Shown here piece by piece: positions 21,481 through 30,364 of a stretch of 64,000 bases of DNA. The stretch's first letter is position 1. The number at the start of each line of letters is the position of its first letter. The notes beneath the pieces were generated by a model. That model was not told the origin of the DNA. It made no database searches and saw nothing but the letters and a program-made list of their open reading frames with translations. A program made the position numbers and the translations under genes. Where the stretch lies: NCBI RefSeq assembly GCF_033063295.1, contig NZ_JAWJZH010000001.1:558001-622000 (forward strand). The letters run 5' to 3'. Origin of the DNA: Nitrosomonas sp. Is35. GTDB taxonomy: Bacteria; Pseudomonadota; Gammaproteobacteria; Burkholderiales; Nitrosomonadaceae.

Positions 21481-23189
21481 AAGGCAAGCTATGGCCGAGG
21501 ATAGTAGCGGTACTGTTAGGAGGGATGCTGATAGGAGCGGCCCAGGCTGACATACCGAGCGTACCGAACGAACTGTATGAAGCGTTGAAACTGGACCGTA
21601 CGAAAGTAACGCCGAAGGAACTGCACGAAGCGCTGGTTAAGCGCTACAAAGATCCTGCGCAAGGAGCGGGACGCGGCACACTGGCGCAATACTGGGAACC
21701 GATCCCGTACGGAATTTACCTGGATCCGGCGACATTTTACAAATCACCGACCACGAACAAAGAAGTAGCAAGCCGTAAAGAATGCGTGGAATGCCACACC
21801 GACGAATCACCGGTATGGGTACAAGCATGGAAGAGAAGCAGCCATGCGAACCTGGACAAAGTGCGCAACCTGAAACCGGGCGAACCTACTTTTTACAAGA
21901 AAGCCAAACTGGAAGAAGTCGAAAAGAACCTTCGCTCGATGGGCAGACTGGCTGAAGGCGAGAACCTGAAAGAAGTTGGCTGTATCGACTGTCACGTAGA
22001 CATTGGTGCGAAGAAAAAAGCCGACCACACCAAAGACATCAGAATGCCGACGGCCGATGTATGCGGCACCTGTCACTTGGCAGAATTTGCGGAACGTGAA
22101 TCGGAACGCGACACGATGATCTGGCCGCACGACCAATGGCCGGATGGACGCCCATCGCACGCACTGGACTACAAAGCCAACGTAGAAACTACCGTATGGG
22201 CAGCGATGCCACAACGTGAAGTAGCCGAAGGCTGCTCAATGTGCCACACCAACCAAAACAAATGTGACTCATGCCACACCCGTCACGAATTCTCAGCAGC
22301 GGAATCCCGCAGACCGGAAGCCTGCGCAACCTGTCACAGCGGCGTAGACCACAACAACTGGGAAGCGTACTCCATGTCCAAGCACGGCAAAATTGTCGGC
22401 ATGCTGGGCAACCAATGGAACTGGGAAGCACCGTTAAAAGACGCCTATGCAGTAGGCGGACAAAGCGCACCAACCTGCGCCGGCTGCCACATGGAATACG
22501 AAGGCGAATATAGCCACAACATGGTCAGAAAAATCCGCTGGGCGAACTACCCGTTTGTTCCTGGAATTGCGGAAAACATCAAAAGTGAATGGTCGGAAAA
22601 ACGTCTGGACTCATGGGTAGTCACTTGTACCCAATGCCACTCGGAACGTTTTGCCCGCTCCTACCTCGATCTGATGGACAAAGGCACATTGGAAGGACTG
22701 GCTAAATACCAAGAAGCCAATGCAGTCGTACATCAACTGTACAAAGAAGGCCTGCTGACCGGTCAAAAAACCAACCGTCCTGCACCACCTGCACCGGAAA
22801 AAGAAGGCTACGCCTACTTTGCCCAACTGTTCTGGTCGAAAGGCAACAGCCCTGCAGCCATCGAACTGAAAGTGCTGGAAATGCATGAAAACGACCTGGC
22901 CAAGATGCACGTAGGCCTAGCGCACGTTAACCCAGGCGGCTGGACCTACACCGAAGGCTGGGGTCCGATCAACCGCGCTTATGTTGAGATTCAAGACGAA
23001 AACACCCGCATCCGTGAAATGGTTGCACTGCAAGAACGTGTTAAAAATCTTGAAACCAAGAAAACCAGCCTACTCGACTTAGACGGCACAGCAGAGAAAA
23101 TCTCTCTGGGCGGTTTAGGCGGTGGCATGCTGCTAGCCGGAACACTGGCACTGGCAGGCTGGCGCAAACGTAAACAAAGCGAAGCTTGA
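21477..23189 (+). CDS. hao: Hydroxylamine oxidoreductase
   Basis: A periplasmic octaheme enzyme of 570 residues that oxidises hydroxylamine in aerobic ammonia oxidation. A Sec signal ends AAQA after residue 24. Eight CxxCH sites start at Cys 103, 169, 196, 253, 263, 283, 334 and 384. The fourth (CSMCH, residues 253-257) is the position of the catalytic heme P460. Tyr491 in GGWTYTEGW equals mature Tyr467, the residue that cross-links P460 in the trimeric Nitrosomonas enzyme. A C-terminal helix (about 542-562) followed by RKRK anchors it to the membrane. The ribosome-binding site AAAGGAGAGAG is strong. Other hao copies are likely elsewhere in the genome. Confidence 0.98.
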   Translation: MKGKLWPRIVAVLLGGMLIGAAQADIPSVPNELYEALKLDRTKVTPKELHEALVKRYKDPAQGAGRGTLAQYWEPIPYGIYLDPATFYKSPTTNKEVASRKECVECHTDESPVWVQAWKRSSHANLDKVRNLKPGEPTFYKKAKLEEVEKNLRSMGRLAEGENLKEVGCIDCHVDIGAKKKADHTKDIRMPTADVCGTCHLAEFAERESERDTMIWPHDQWPDGRPSHALDYKANVETTVWAAMPQREVAEGCSMCHTNQNKCDSCHTRHEFSAAESRRPEACATCHSGVDHNNWEAYSMSKHGKIVGMLGNQWNWEAPLKDAYAVGGQSAPTCAGCHMEYEGEYSHNMVRKIRWANYPFVPGIAENIKSEWSEKRLDSWVVTCTQCHSERFARSYLDLMDKGTLEGLAKYQEANAVVHQLYKEGLLTGQKTNRPAPPAPEKEGYAYFAQLFWSKGNSPAAIELKVLEMHENDLAKMHVGLAHVNPGGWTYTEGWGPINRAYVEIQDENTRIREMVALQERVKNLETKKTSLLDLDGTAEKISLGGLGGGMLLAGTLALAGWRKRKQSEA

Positions 23190-24217
23190 TAAGCGCTAAC
23201 GCAGAAGATCGCACTGCCAAGGCAGTGCGATCGTCAGACAAGCTACTCCCGTCATTAGGAATCATCCTAGTGACGGGAGGTTTGCTTTTATTGGGCTGGT
23301 TTGCGTATTTATGGTTTAAACCGGTACCGGCCCCCTATCAATATCAACTGGTCGCGGAAGGCGACAGCCAGAAGTTCAGCAAAATGGACCTATCGGGCTG
23401 GCCCGAACTCAAGCTAAGCCAATACAAAGTACAAGCGGACGGCGTAGCCAAACCCATCGCCGAATTCATCGTCGCAAGACAAAAGGATGAAGCACCGGTA
23501 CTAATTTACTGGAAGAACAGCACCAACGAAATACTCTACAACTTTGACCGCAAACCATCGGAACTTAGCACCCTGGCAGCGGCGATAGCCAAACACGCCC
23601 CGAAAGACGCCCTGATACTCTCATGGTGGGACACATCGCGGCAAATCAAACTGCTCACCGGCCACGACACACTCTTTACCAGCCACCTGAACGAACCGCT
23701 GATGATACCGGTCCCCTGGTTGGAACAAAGCGAAGCCATCCAAGCCTATGAAAAACAATTCTGGGGAAGCAAAGCCAGTCAAAAAGAACGGGAGCAATTC
23801 AAACGTTTCAGCGAAGCCCTGACGGCCCCTGCGGAAGAAGGCGTCAAGCAACTGCGGGAACTGATAGGCTCAGACCGGGAAACCTATGTCATCGTACATG
23901 TCACCGACCTGTATAAAGCAGGACTCATGCACCCCGACAGAATCGGCGTAGCGTTTCAGAACTTCCCGATGACCGGCAACATGCACGGCATGATCAACCA
24001 GATGAAAGTGCAACTGAAGGAAAACGACTTTGACACCTACACCCTGCAATCGGTCGCGGACGAAGAAATCAGAGTATTCTTCCTGAGTGACGAAAAGAGC
24101 AGCCAAACCCTACTGGCGAGGATGTTACCGTTTGTAGACAAAAAAGCCCCGACCGAACTGGACGTAGCGCAACTGATCTATCAACAAGGCGGCTACTGGG
24201 TATACCGGCTACCGTAA
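23186..24217 (+). CDS. haoB: Hydroxylamine oxidation protein HaoB
   Basis: About 343 residues if started at the TTG (23186) that overlaps the hao stop codon; the true start is uncertain, and a GTG at 23226 is an alternative. One transmembrane helix (about residues 24-46) is followed by a large, presumably periplasmic domain with no heme motif. It is the conserved companion gene (orf2) of hao in ammonia oxidisers; its biochemical role is not established. Two strong RNA hairpins lie in its first 95 bases. Between its stop and cycA there is a separate promoter. Confidence 0.85.
   Translation: MISANAEDRTAKAVRSSDKLLPSLGIILVTGGLLLLGWFAYLWFKPVPAPYQYQLVAEGDSQKFSKMDLSGWPELKLSQYKVQADGVAKPIAEFIVARQKDEAPVLIYWKNSTNEILYNFDRKPSELSTLAAAIAKHAPKDALILSWWDTSRQIKLLTGHDTLFTSHLNEPLMIPVPWLEQSEAIQAYEKQFWGSKASQKEREQFKRFSEALTAPAEEGVKQLRELIGSDRETYVIVHVTDLYKAGLMHPDRIGVAFQNFPMTGNMHGMINQMKVQLKENDFDTYTLQSVADEEIRVFFLSDEKSSQTLLARMLPFVDKKAPTELDVAQLIYQQGGYWVYRLP
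23207..23279 (+). promoter_or_regulatory. Two adjacent perfect or near-perfect RNA hairpins at the start of haoB
   Basis: Hairpin 1: GATCGCACTGCC (23207-23218) and GGCAGTGCGATC (23221-23232), a perfect 12-base palindrome. Hairpin 2: CTCCCGTCA (23246-23254) with TGACGGGAG (23271-23279) plus an inner TAGGA/TCCTA stem and a T-G pair, about 15 pairs around the loop ATCA. The second is followed by the T-rich stretch TTTGCTTTTATT. They lie 18-90 bases after the hao stop, within the haoB frame, and look like a leaky terminator or a 3'-end stabiliser of hao mRNA. Confidence 0.75.
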
Positions 24218-24241
24218 ACGGAAACGCCAGCGAAATAGCCA

Positions 24242-24269
24242 TTTACACAAAGCGGCGATAGCGTACAAT
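24242..24269 (+). promoter_or_regulatory. Promoter for cycAB
   Basis: TTTACA (24242-24247) and TACAAT (24264-24269) are 16 bases apart, each matching five of six consensus positions. The site is about 45 bases before the cycA start, so the cytochrome pair can be transcribed apart from hao-haoB. Confidence 0.6.
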
Positions 24270-24314
24270 ACGAGCCATCAAAAACTTGAATTAAAAAAGC
24301 ATAAAGGAGGAAGG

Positions 24315-25034
24315 ATGAAACACCCAATAACCTATCTACTGGCTGTTCTGGCAGCAGCCGCATTTTTCTCAGGCGCAGCGATAGCGGACACTTTTGAAGG
24401 ACGCGCGAAATGCAGCTCCTGCCACAAATCGCAAGCCAAAGCATGGAAAGACACCGCGCACGCCAAAGCGATGGAATCGCTGAAACCTGGCGCACGCAAA
24501 GAAGCCAAAGTTAAAGCCAAACTGGATCCGGAAAAAGACTACACCCAAGACAAAGACTGCGTAGGCTGTCACGTAGACGGCTTCGGCAAGAAAGGCGGCT
24601 ATACCATAGAAGCAGCGAAGAAGCCCCTAGCGGCAGTAGGTTGTGAATCGTGCCACGGACCTGGTAAGAACTACCGTGGCGACCACCGCAAGGCAGGACA
24701 AGCATTTGAAAGCAAAGGCACCACCACACAACGTAAAGTGGTTGCTGACAAAGGCCAAGACTTCCACTTTGAAGAAGCCTGCGCAGCTTGCCATTTGAAC
24801 TACGAAGGCTCACCCTGGAAAGGCGCGAAAGCCCCTTACACCCCATTCACCCCTGCAGTAGACCCTAAATACACCTTTGACTTTGACAAGATGGTCAAAG
24901 ACGTCAAAGCAATGCACGAGCATTACAAACTGGACGGCACTTTCGTAGGCGAGCCAAAATTCAAGTACCATGACGAATTCCAAGCCAGCGCAAAGGAAAA
25001 GACAGGGGACAAAAAAGATAAAGGAAAAGAGTAA
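24315..25034 (+). CDS. cycA: Cytochrome c554 (tetraheme electron acceptor of HAO)
   Basis: A 239-residue periplasmic cytochrome with a Sec signal cleaved after AIA at about residue 24. Four CxxCH heme sites start at Cys 33, 82, 110 and 156, as in Nitrosomonas c554. It takes two electrons from hydroxylamine oxidoreductase and hands them towards the quinone pool through cM552. The ribosome-binding site AAAGGAGGAAGG is very strong. The C-terminus is lysine-rich. It shares a TAATG overlap with cycB. Confidence 0.97.
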   Translation: MKHPITYLLAVLAAAAFFSGAAIADTFEGRAKCSSCHKSQAKAWKDTAHAKAMESLKPGARKEAKVKAKLDPEKDYTQDKDCVGCHVDGFGKKGGYTIEAAKKPLAAVGCESCHGPGKNYRGDHRKAGQAFESKGTTTQRKVVADKGQDFHFEEACAACHLNYEGSPWKGAKAPYTPFTPAVDPKYTFDFDKMVKDVKAMHEHYKLDGTFVGEPKFKYHDEFQASAKEKTGDKKDKGKE

Positions 25035-25726
25035 TGACAGGCATACAAAAAGGAGCGATAGGCACGCTGCTGACAGGTGGTCTGCTGGGCATCGTACTGG
25101 TAGCGGTCGTATTTGGCGGGGAAGCAGCACTCTCGACCGAAGAATTCTGCACCAGCTGCCACTCGATGACCTATACGCAAACGGAATTAAGACAATCGAC
25201 GCACTATGGTGCGTTGGGTGTCAATCCCAGCTGTAAAGATTGTCATATACCGCAAGGCTTCAAGAACTTTCATTTAGCGGTGTATAGCCACGCAGTGGAT
25301 GGCGCGAGAGAACTGTATCTGGAACTGATGAATGACTACTCGACGCTGGAGAAATTTAACGAACGCCGCTTGATCATGGCGCACGATGCGCGGATGAACC
25401 TGAAGAAATGGGACAGCATCACCTGCCGTGACTGCCATAAGAACCCGAATCCACCGGGAGCTGACGCCCAAGAAGCGCACAAGAAGATGAAGACGGAAGG
25501 TGCGACGTGTATAGACTGCCATCAGAACCTGGTACATGAAGAAGTACCGAAGACCGACCTGAATGCGAGCTTGAAAGCTGGCAAGCTGGTTTTGGTGAAG
25601 GAAGAAGATGAAGGCGGTAGTGGAGAAGACGAAGACGAGGAAGAAGACGAGGGTGAAGGAGCGGCTGGAGGATCAGCTGGCAGCACAGAAGCCCAGAGTG
25701 ATGATGAAGATGAGGATGAAGAGTAA
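25034..25726 (+). CDS. cycB: Cytochrome cM552, NapC/NirT-family tetraheme quinone reductase
   Basis: A 230-residue membrane-anchored cytochrome. One N-terminal helix (about residues 8-28) is followed by four CxxCH sites starting at Cys 39, 67, 131 and 159, the NapC/NirT layout. It is thought to pass electrons from c554 to ubiquinone. From about residue 190 the chain becomes a low-complexity acidic tail of some 40 residues, mostly Glu and Asp with a Gly/Ala/Ser insert. Its start codon overlaps the cycA stop (TAATG), so translation is coupled. A strong terminator follows. Confidence 0.96.
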   Translation: MTGIQKGAIGTLLTGGLLGIVLVAVVFGGEAALSTEEFCTSCHSMTYTQTELRQSTHYGALGVNPSCKDCHIPQGFKNFHLAVYSHAVDGARELYLELMNDYSTLEKFNERRLIMAHDARMNLKKWDSITCRDCHKNPNPPGADAQEAHKKMKTEGATCIDCHQNLVHEEVPKTDLNASLKAGKLVLVKEEDEGGSGEDEDEEEDEGEGAAGGSAGSTEAQSDDEDEDEE

Positions 25727-25807
25727 TTTAACTTTTTACGCTCAGTTTTTATTTACTTTTCAGAGTGTTTTGAAATTCTGAATAAGGCTAATGATGTAAC
25801 TAGAAGA

Positions 25808-25837
25808 GAACCCGCACAAAATAACTTGTGCGGGTTC
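25808..25837 (+). terminator. Rho-independent terminator after cycB
   Basis: GAACCCGCACAA and TTGTGCGGGTTC form a perfect 12-pair stem with a six-base loop, followed by TTTTGTTTG. It closes the hao-haoB-cycAB unit and probably the whole transcript that begins upstream. Confidence 0.93.
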
Positions 25838-25955
25838 TTTTGTTTGTTGGAATCGTATAACTATCATTAAAATAATGAATCTTTTTTTCTCGAAAACTTC
25901 AATGATGAATTATGAATATAGCAAATAAATCAGGAAATTTTCAGGAGCAGTAAAT

Positions 25956-27434
25956 ATGTCATTCGAGCAACTCGGTTTATCTGCCGAATTATTGCGCGCT
26001 ATCTCTGATCAGGGATATATCAATCCGACACCGATACAAGAACAAGCAATACCAGTTATTTTAGAAAAAAAAGATGTGATGGGAGGGGCTCAAACGGGTA
26101 CCGGCAAAACGGCGAGCTTTACCCTTCCCATGTTGCAAAGGCTGGAGATTCATGCAAACACCAGCATGTCACCCGCTAGGCACCCCATCCGTGCATTAAT
26201 TTTAGTTCCAACGCGAGAACTTGCTGTGCAAGTGCATGATAGTGTCAAAACATACGGAAAGCACTTGGCACTCAGATCGACGGTTATTTATGGCGGGGTA
26301 AATATCGATTCTCAAATCGATATTGTTCGTTCTGGCATAGAGATTTTAGTAGCAACACCGGGACGATTGCTGGATCATATTCAGCAAAAAACTTTAACGC
26401 TGACAAAAGTTGAGATATTGGTTTTGGATGAGGCTGATCGAATGCTGGATATGGGATTCATGCCCGATATCAAACAAATTATTCAGTTACTTCCTGAACA
26501 GCGTCAAAACTTGATGTTTTCAGCGACCTTCTCGGAAGATATCAAAAAACTTGCAGGTAAGATATTACGAAACCCGGTACTGATCGAAGTGGCCAAACAA
26601 AATTCAGTGAGTGAATTAATAACTCATGTCGTTTATCCGGTTGATGCCACTCGAAAGCAAGAATTACTGATTCAGCTGATTAAACAAAAAGATTTGCAAC
26701 AAGTGTTGGTATTTACACGAACCAAACAAGGCGCGGATCGTTTAGCGCAGCGGCTCAACAAGCACGATATATCAAGCGAAGCGATACATGGCGATCGAAA
26801 TCAGCTGCAGCGTACCAAAGCATTGGATAATTTTAAACAAGGTTTGATTCGTGTACTGGTTGCGACCGACGTTGCTGCACGGGGTCTTGATATCGACGAA
26901 TTATCTCATGTGATTAATTTTGAGTTACCCAATAATCCCGAAGATTACGTGCATCGCATTGGTAGAACAGGGCGTGCCGGAACAAAAGGATTTGCCATTT
27001 CGTTAACCAGCAAGGAAGAAAATAATGCACTGGCTGATATCGAGAAATTATTGGGAATCAAAATTAATACAGAACAAATCGAAGGATTTGAATCAAAAGA
27101 ACCGCAGATTCGCGATGCCAATAAAAAAGTAATGACCGGTGAGCAGAGATCCAAGCATGGTGGATCATCCAAGCAAAATAAGAAACCCAATTCATGGGTG
27201 AAAAGTGATGAAAAAGTTGTTCACTTTGGTAAAGAAATAACCGCCCAACATACCCGACGTGCCAAGAAGGCCGAAGATCCGCTATTTACGCAGCCCTATG
27301 TTTCTAAATATTCCGATGCGAATGCCTTGACGGCAGATTCCAATGGATTACATAAGAAAACAATGCACCGGCATCATGCCAGTAGACCAATTCCAGCTTT
27401 GTTTATGACTCCCGTAGCCAACAAAGAGAAATAG
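25956..27434 (+). CDS. rhlE: DEAD-box ATP-dependent RNA helicase, RhlE type
   Basis: A 492-residue helicase with the Q motif (PTPIQEQAIP), Walker A AQTGTGKT, PTRELAVQ, DEAD in DEADRMLDMGF, SAT in FSATF, and the C-terminal HRIGRTGR. After the core (about residue 370) comes a basic, low-complexity tail of 120 residues rich in Lys, Asn and Ser, as in RhlE and related proteins. Such enzymes remodel ribosomal RNA or mRNA, often under cold or stress conditions. The gene stands alone between the hao terminator and alaA. The exact subfamily (RhlE or SrmB-like) is less sure than the DEAD-box call. Confidence 0.88.
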   Translation: MSFEQLGLSAELLRAISDQGYINPTPIQEQAIPVILEKKDVMGGAQTGTGKTASFTLPMLQRLEIHANTSMSPARHPIRALILVPTRELAVQVHDSVKTYGKHLALRSTVIYGGVNIDSQIDIVRSGIEILVATPGRLLDHIQQKTLTLTKVEILVLDEADRMLDMGFMPDIKQIIQLLPEQRQNLMFSATFSEDIKKLAGKILRNPVLIEVAKQNSVSELITHVVYPVDATRKQELLIQLIKQKDLQQVLVFTRTKQGADRLAQRLNKHDISSEAIHGDRNQLQRTKALDNFKQGLIRVLVATDVAARGLDIDELSHVINFELPNNPEDYVHRIGRTGRAGTKGFAISLTSKEENNALADIEKLLGIKINTEQIEGFESKEPQIRDANKKVMTGEQRSKHGGSSKQNKKPNSWVKSDEKVVHFGKEITAQHTRRAKKAEDPLFTQPYVSKYSDANALTADSNGLHKKTMHRHHASRPIPALFMTPVANKEK

Positions 27435-27638
27435 TACAGATTCCGGGATTCATGCGCTGTTTCTTCCAGGTAATAAATGACAGGAAACTAAATTCGCACG
27501 AGAGGCATAGCGTATTTCCAGCACGGAAGTGCGAGGATAACATATATAATGCTGGGGTCAATTTAATCGGAAAATTTCAGTATTGCAAGGTTTGGGGTTT
27601 GGTTTCTTATTCCATCTCAATAGATTCCGTTGCTTATC

Positions 27639-28865
27639 ATGCGTCCAATTTTAAAATCCAGTAAATTAACCAATGTCTGTTATGACATTCGCGGCCCTGT
27701 GCTTGAACGGGCGCGGCAAATGGAAGAAGAAGGGCATCACATTATCAAGCTGAATATTGGCAATCCTGCTACGTTCGGTTTCGATGTACCCGAAGAAATT
27801 CTGCAAGATGTCATCCGGAATTTATCAGATGCTTCCGGCTATTGCGATTCCAAAGGATTGTTCGCCGCGCGCAAGGCGATCATGCATTACACCCAGGAAA
27901 AGCAAATTCCCAATGTGCAATTGGACGACATCTTTATCGGCAACGGTGTATCCGAGCTGGTTGTGTTGACGATGCAAGCACTGCTGGATAATGGCGATGA
28001 AGTGCTGATTCCGATGCCGGATTATCCATTATGGACTGCCGCGGTAGTTCTGTCGGGCGGTATTGCCAAACATTATCTGTGTGACGAAGCATCAGGCTGG
28101 TTGCCGGATCTGGACGATATCCGCGCAAAAATCAGTTCCAGGACTCGCGCCATTGTCATCATCAATCCGAACAATCCAACCGGTGCGCTATATCCCAAGG
28201 AACTGCTGCTGGAGATCATTGAAATTGCCCGTCAGCATCAATTAATCATTTATGCCGACGAGATTTACGACAAAATCTTATACGAGCATGCCGAGCATAC
28301 TTCGATTGCTTCATTGGCCGACGATGTCTTGTTTGTGACATTCAATGGCCTGTCAAAAAATTACCGCGCCGCCGGATTTCGTTCCGGCTGGGCGGTGGTT
28401 TCGGGTGAGAAGAGTCATGCGCGCGATTATATCGCCGGGCTTAATATGTTGGCTTCGATGCGGTTATGCGCCAATGTACCGTCGCAATTCGGCATTCAGA
28501 CCGCGTTGGGCGGTTATCAAAGTATTTATGATCTGACATTACCGACCGGCCGCTTGATGCGGCAACGCGATGTTGCTTGGAATTTGTTGACGGAAATTCC
28601 CGGTGTGAGTTGCTTTAAACCGCAGGCTGCGCTGTATTTGTTTCCGCGTCTGGATCCGGAAATCTATCCGATCGAGGATGACCAGAAATTTGCGCTGGAT
28701 CTGTTATTGGAAGAGAAGGTTTTATTGGTTCAAGGCACCGGTTTTAACTGGAAGCGTCCGGATCATTTTCGCGTGGTATTTCTGCCTAATGTCGACGATT
28801 TGACCGAAGCGATGGGACGCATTGCCCATTTTCTGCAACGCTACCGCAAACGGTATGGAACATAA
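27639..28865 (+). CDS. alaA: Alanine transaminase, AlaA-type PLP aminotransferase
   Basis: A 408-residue class I/II aminotransferase. The opening MRPILKSSKLTNVCYDIRGP is nearly that of E. coli AlaA (YfbQ). The PLP lysine lies in NGLSKNYRAAGFRSGW, and INPNNPTGA and YADEIYDKILY complete the cofactor site. It converts pyruvate and glutamate to alanine and 2-oxoglutarate. I start at ATG 27639 because it matches family N-termini; a TTG three codons earlier is open too. It is followed by hom and thrC, a betaproteobacterial amino-acid cluster. Confidence 0.92.
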   Translation: MRPILKSSKLTNVCYDIRGPVLERARQMEEEGHHIIKLNIGNPATFGFDVPEEILQDVIRNLSDASGYCDSKGLFAARKAIMHYTQEKQIPNVQLDDIFIGNGVSELVVLTMQALLDNGDEVLIPMPDYPLWTAAVVLSGGIAKHYLCDEASGWLPDLDDIRAKISSRTRAIVIINPNNPTGALYPKELLLEIIEIARQHQLIIYADEIYDKILYEHAEHTSIASLADDVLFVTFNGLSKNYRAAGFRSGWAVVSGEKSHARDYIAGLNMLASMRLCANVPSQFGIQTALGGYQSIYDLTLPTGRLMRQRDVAWNLLTEIPGVSCFKPQAALYLFPRLDPEIYPIEDDQKFALDLLLEEKVLLVQGTGFNWKRPDHFRVVFLPNVDDLTEAMGRIAHFLQRYRKRYGT

Positions 28866-28959
28866 TCAAGAAGCTCTCAAGTAATTTTTTCTCGCTTTCC
28901 GGTTCCTGTCATCCGGTAAGTACTACAATCACACACTGTTTTTTATATTGATAAATGCT

Positions 28960-30273
28960 ATGAAACCCATCCATATTGGCTTATTAGGAATTGGCACTGT
29001 CGGTGGCGGCACCTACACTGTTTTGAAACGTAACCGCGAAGAAATTGCCCGCCGCGCGGGCCGTGAAATTATCGTCACCATGATCGCTGATAAGGATCTG
29101 GAAAAAGCGCGCGCACTGGCGGATAGCAATGTGATTGTCACTGGTGATGCGCATGAGATCACGACCAATCCCGACATCGATATTGTCGTCGAACTGATCG
29201 GTGGACAAACCATCGCTAAGGACTTGATCCTGGAAGCACTGGCGCACGGCAAACATGTCGTAACAGCGAATAAAGCACTGCTGGCCAACCATGGTACGGA
29301 AATATTTGCAGCCGCGCGTGCTAAGGGTGTGATCATCGCATTTGAAGCCGCGGTAGCTGGTGGTATCCCGATCATTAAAGCATTGCGCGAAGGCTTAACG
29401 GCCAACCGCATTACCTGGATTGCCGGGATTATCAACGGCACTTCGAATTTTATTTTGTCGGAAATGCGTGAGAAAGGATTGTCCTTTGAGCAAGTGTTAG
29501 CGGAAGCGCAAAAGCTGGGGTATGCCGAAGCCGATCCGACGTACGATATCGAAGGCATTGATGCCGCGCATAAGATCACCCTGATGTCGGCGATTGCTTT
29601 TGGCATTCCGGTGCAATTCAGCAAAGTGTATACCGAAGGCATTACCAAGTTGACCGGTGAAGATATTCGTTATGCCGAACAACTCGGTTACCGCATCAAG
29701 TTGCTCGGGATTACCAAACGGGTGGAAAAAGGTATCGAATTGCGCGTGCATCCCACACTCATTCCGGTACGGCGCTTGATTGCCAATGTCGAAGGTGTGA
29801 TGAACGCCATCGTGGTCAAGGGTGATGCCGTCGGTGCTACGCTTTACTACGGCGCCGGTGCCGGTGCGGAACCAACCGCCAGCTCGGTCATCGCCGATCT
29901 GGTCGATGTGACGCGTCTGCATACCGCCGATCCGATGCATCGCGTGCCGCCGTTATCATTCCAGCCCGATTTGCTGTCCGATACGCCGGTGATTCCGATG
30001 GAAGAAGTGGAAACCTCGTATTACTTGCGCATACAAGTCATCGATAAACCCGGTGTGATGGCGGAAATCACCCGCATTGTCGCAGACAATAATATTTCCA
30101 TCAGTGCCTTGCTGCAAAAAGAAGCGAGCGACGAATCCGAACAAGTCAGTGTCATCATGCTGACGCATTTGACGGTGGAGAAAAACATCAACGCGGCGAT
30201 TGCCCGCATTGAAGCGCTGCCGGTGGTCAGCGGCAAAGTATTCCGCCTGCGTATTGAAGAACTGAACAACTAA
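28960..30273 (+). CDS. hom: Homoserine dehydrogenase
   Basis: A 437-residue enzyme that reduces aspartate semialdehyde to homoserine. An N-terminal NAD(P)-binding fold (LLGIGTVGGG) is followed by the catalytic domain (NGTSNFILSEM, YAEADPTYDIEGIDAAHK) and a C-terminal ACT domain (about residues 350-430, IDKPGVMAEITRIV), which usually gives threonine feedback inhibition. The ATG at 28960 places the Rossmann motif at the expected distance. It is 91 bases upstream of thrC and probably co-transcribed. Confidence 0.96.
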   Translation: MKPIHIGLLGIGTVGGGTYTVLKRNREEIARRAGREIIVTMIADKDLEKARALADSNVIVTGDAHEITTNPDIDIVVELIGGQTIAKDLILEALAHGKHVVTANKALLANHGTEIFAAARAKGVIIAFEAAVAGGIPIIKALREGLTANRITWIAGIINGTSNFILSEMREKGLSFEQVLAEAQKLGYAEADPTYDIEGIDAAHKITLMSAIAFGIPVQFSKVYTEGITKLTGEDIRYAEQLGYRIKLLGITKRVEKGIELRVHPTLIPVRRLIANVEGVMNAIVVKGDAVGATLYYGAGAGAEPTASSVIADLVDVTRLHTADPMHRVPPLSFQPDLLSDTPVIPMEEVETSYYLRIQVIDKPGVMAEITRIVADNNISISALLQKEASDESEQVSVIMLTHLTVEKNINAAIARIEALPVVSGKVFRLRIEELNN

Positions 30274-30364
30274 AGCGATGGCCGGTCCGGAGAAAGCGGA
30301 CTGCTCTGCGGGCGTCTGCTGTGCTCCCGGTCTCTCGCTGTTGCATAACCTGAAGAAACCAGCC

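Noticed and set aside
27452..27664. Small open frame between the helicase gene and alaA
   Set aside because: No ribosome-binding site or recognisable motif; it overlaps the alaA start and has random composition.
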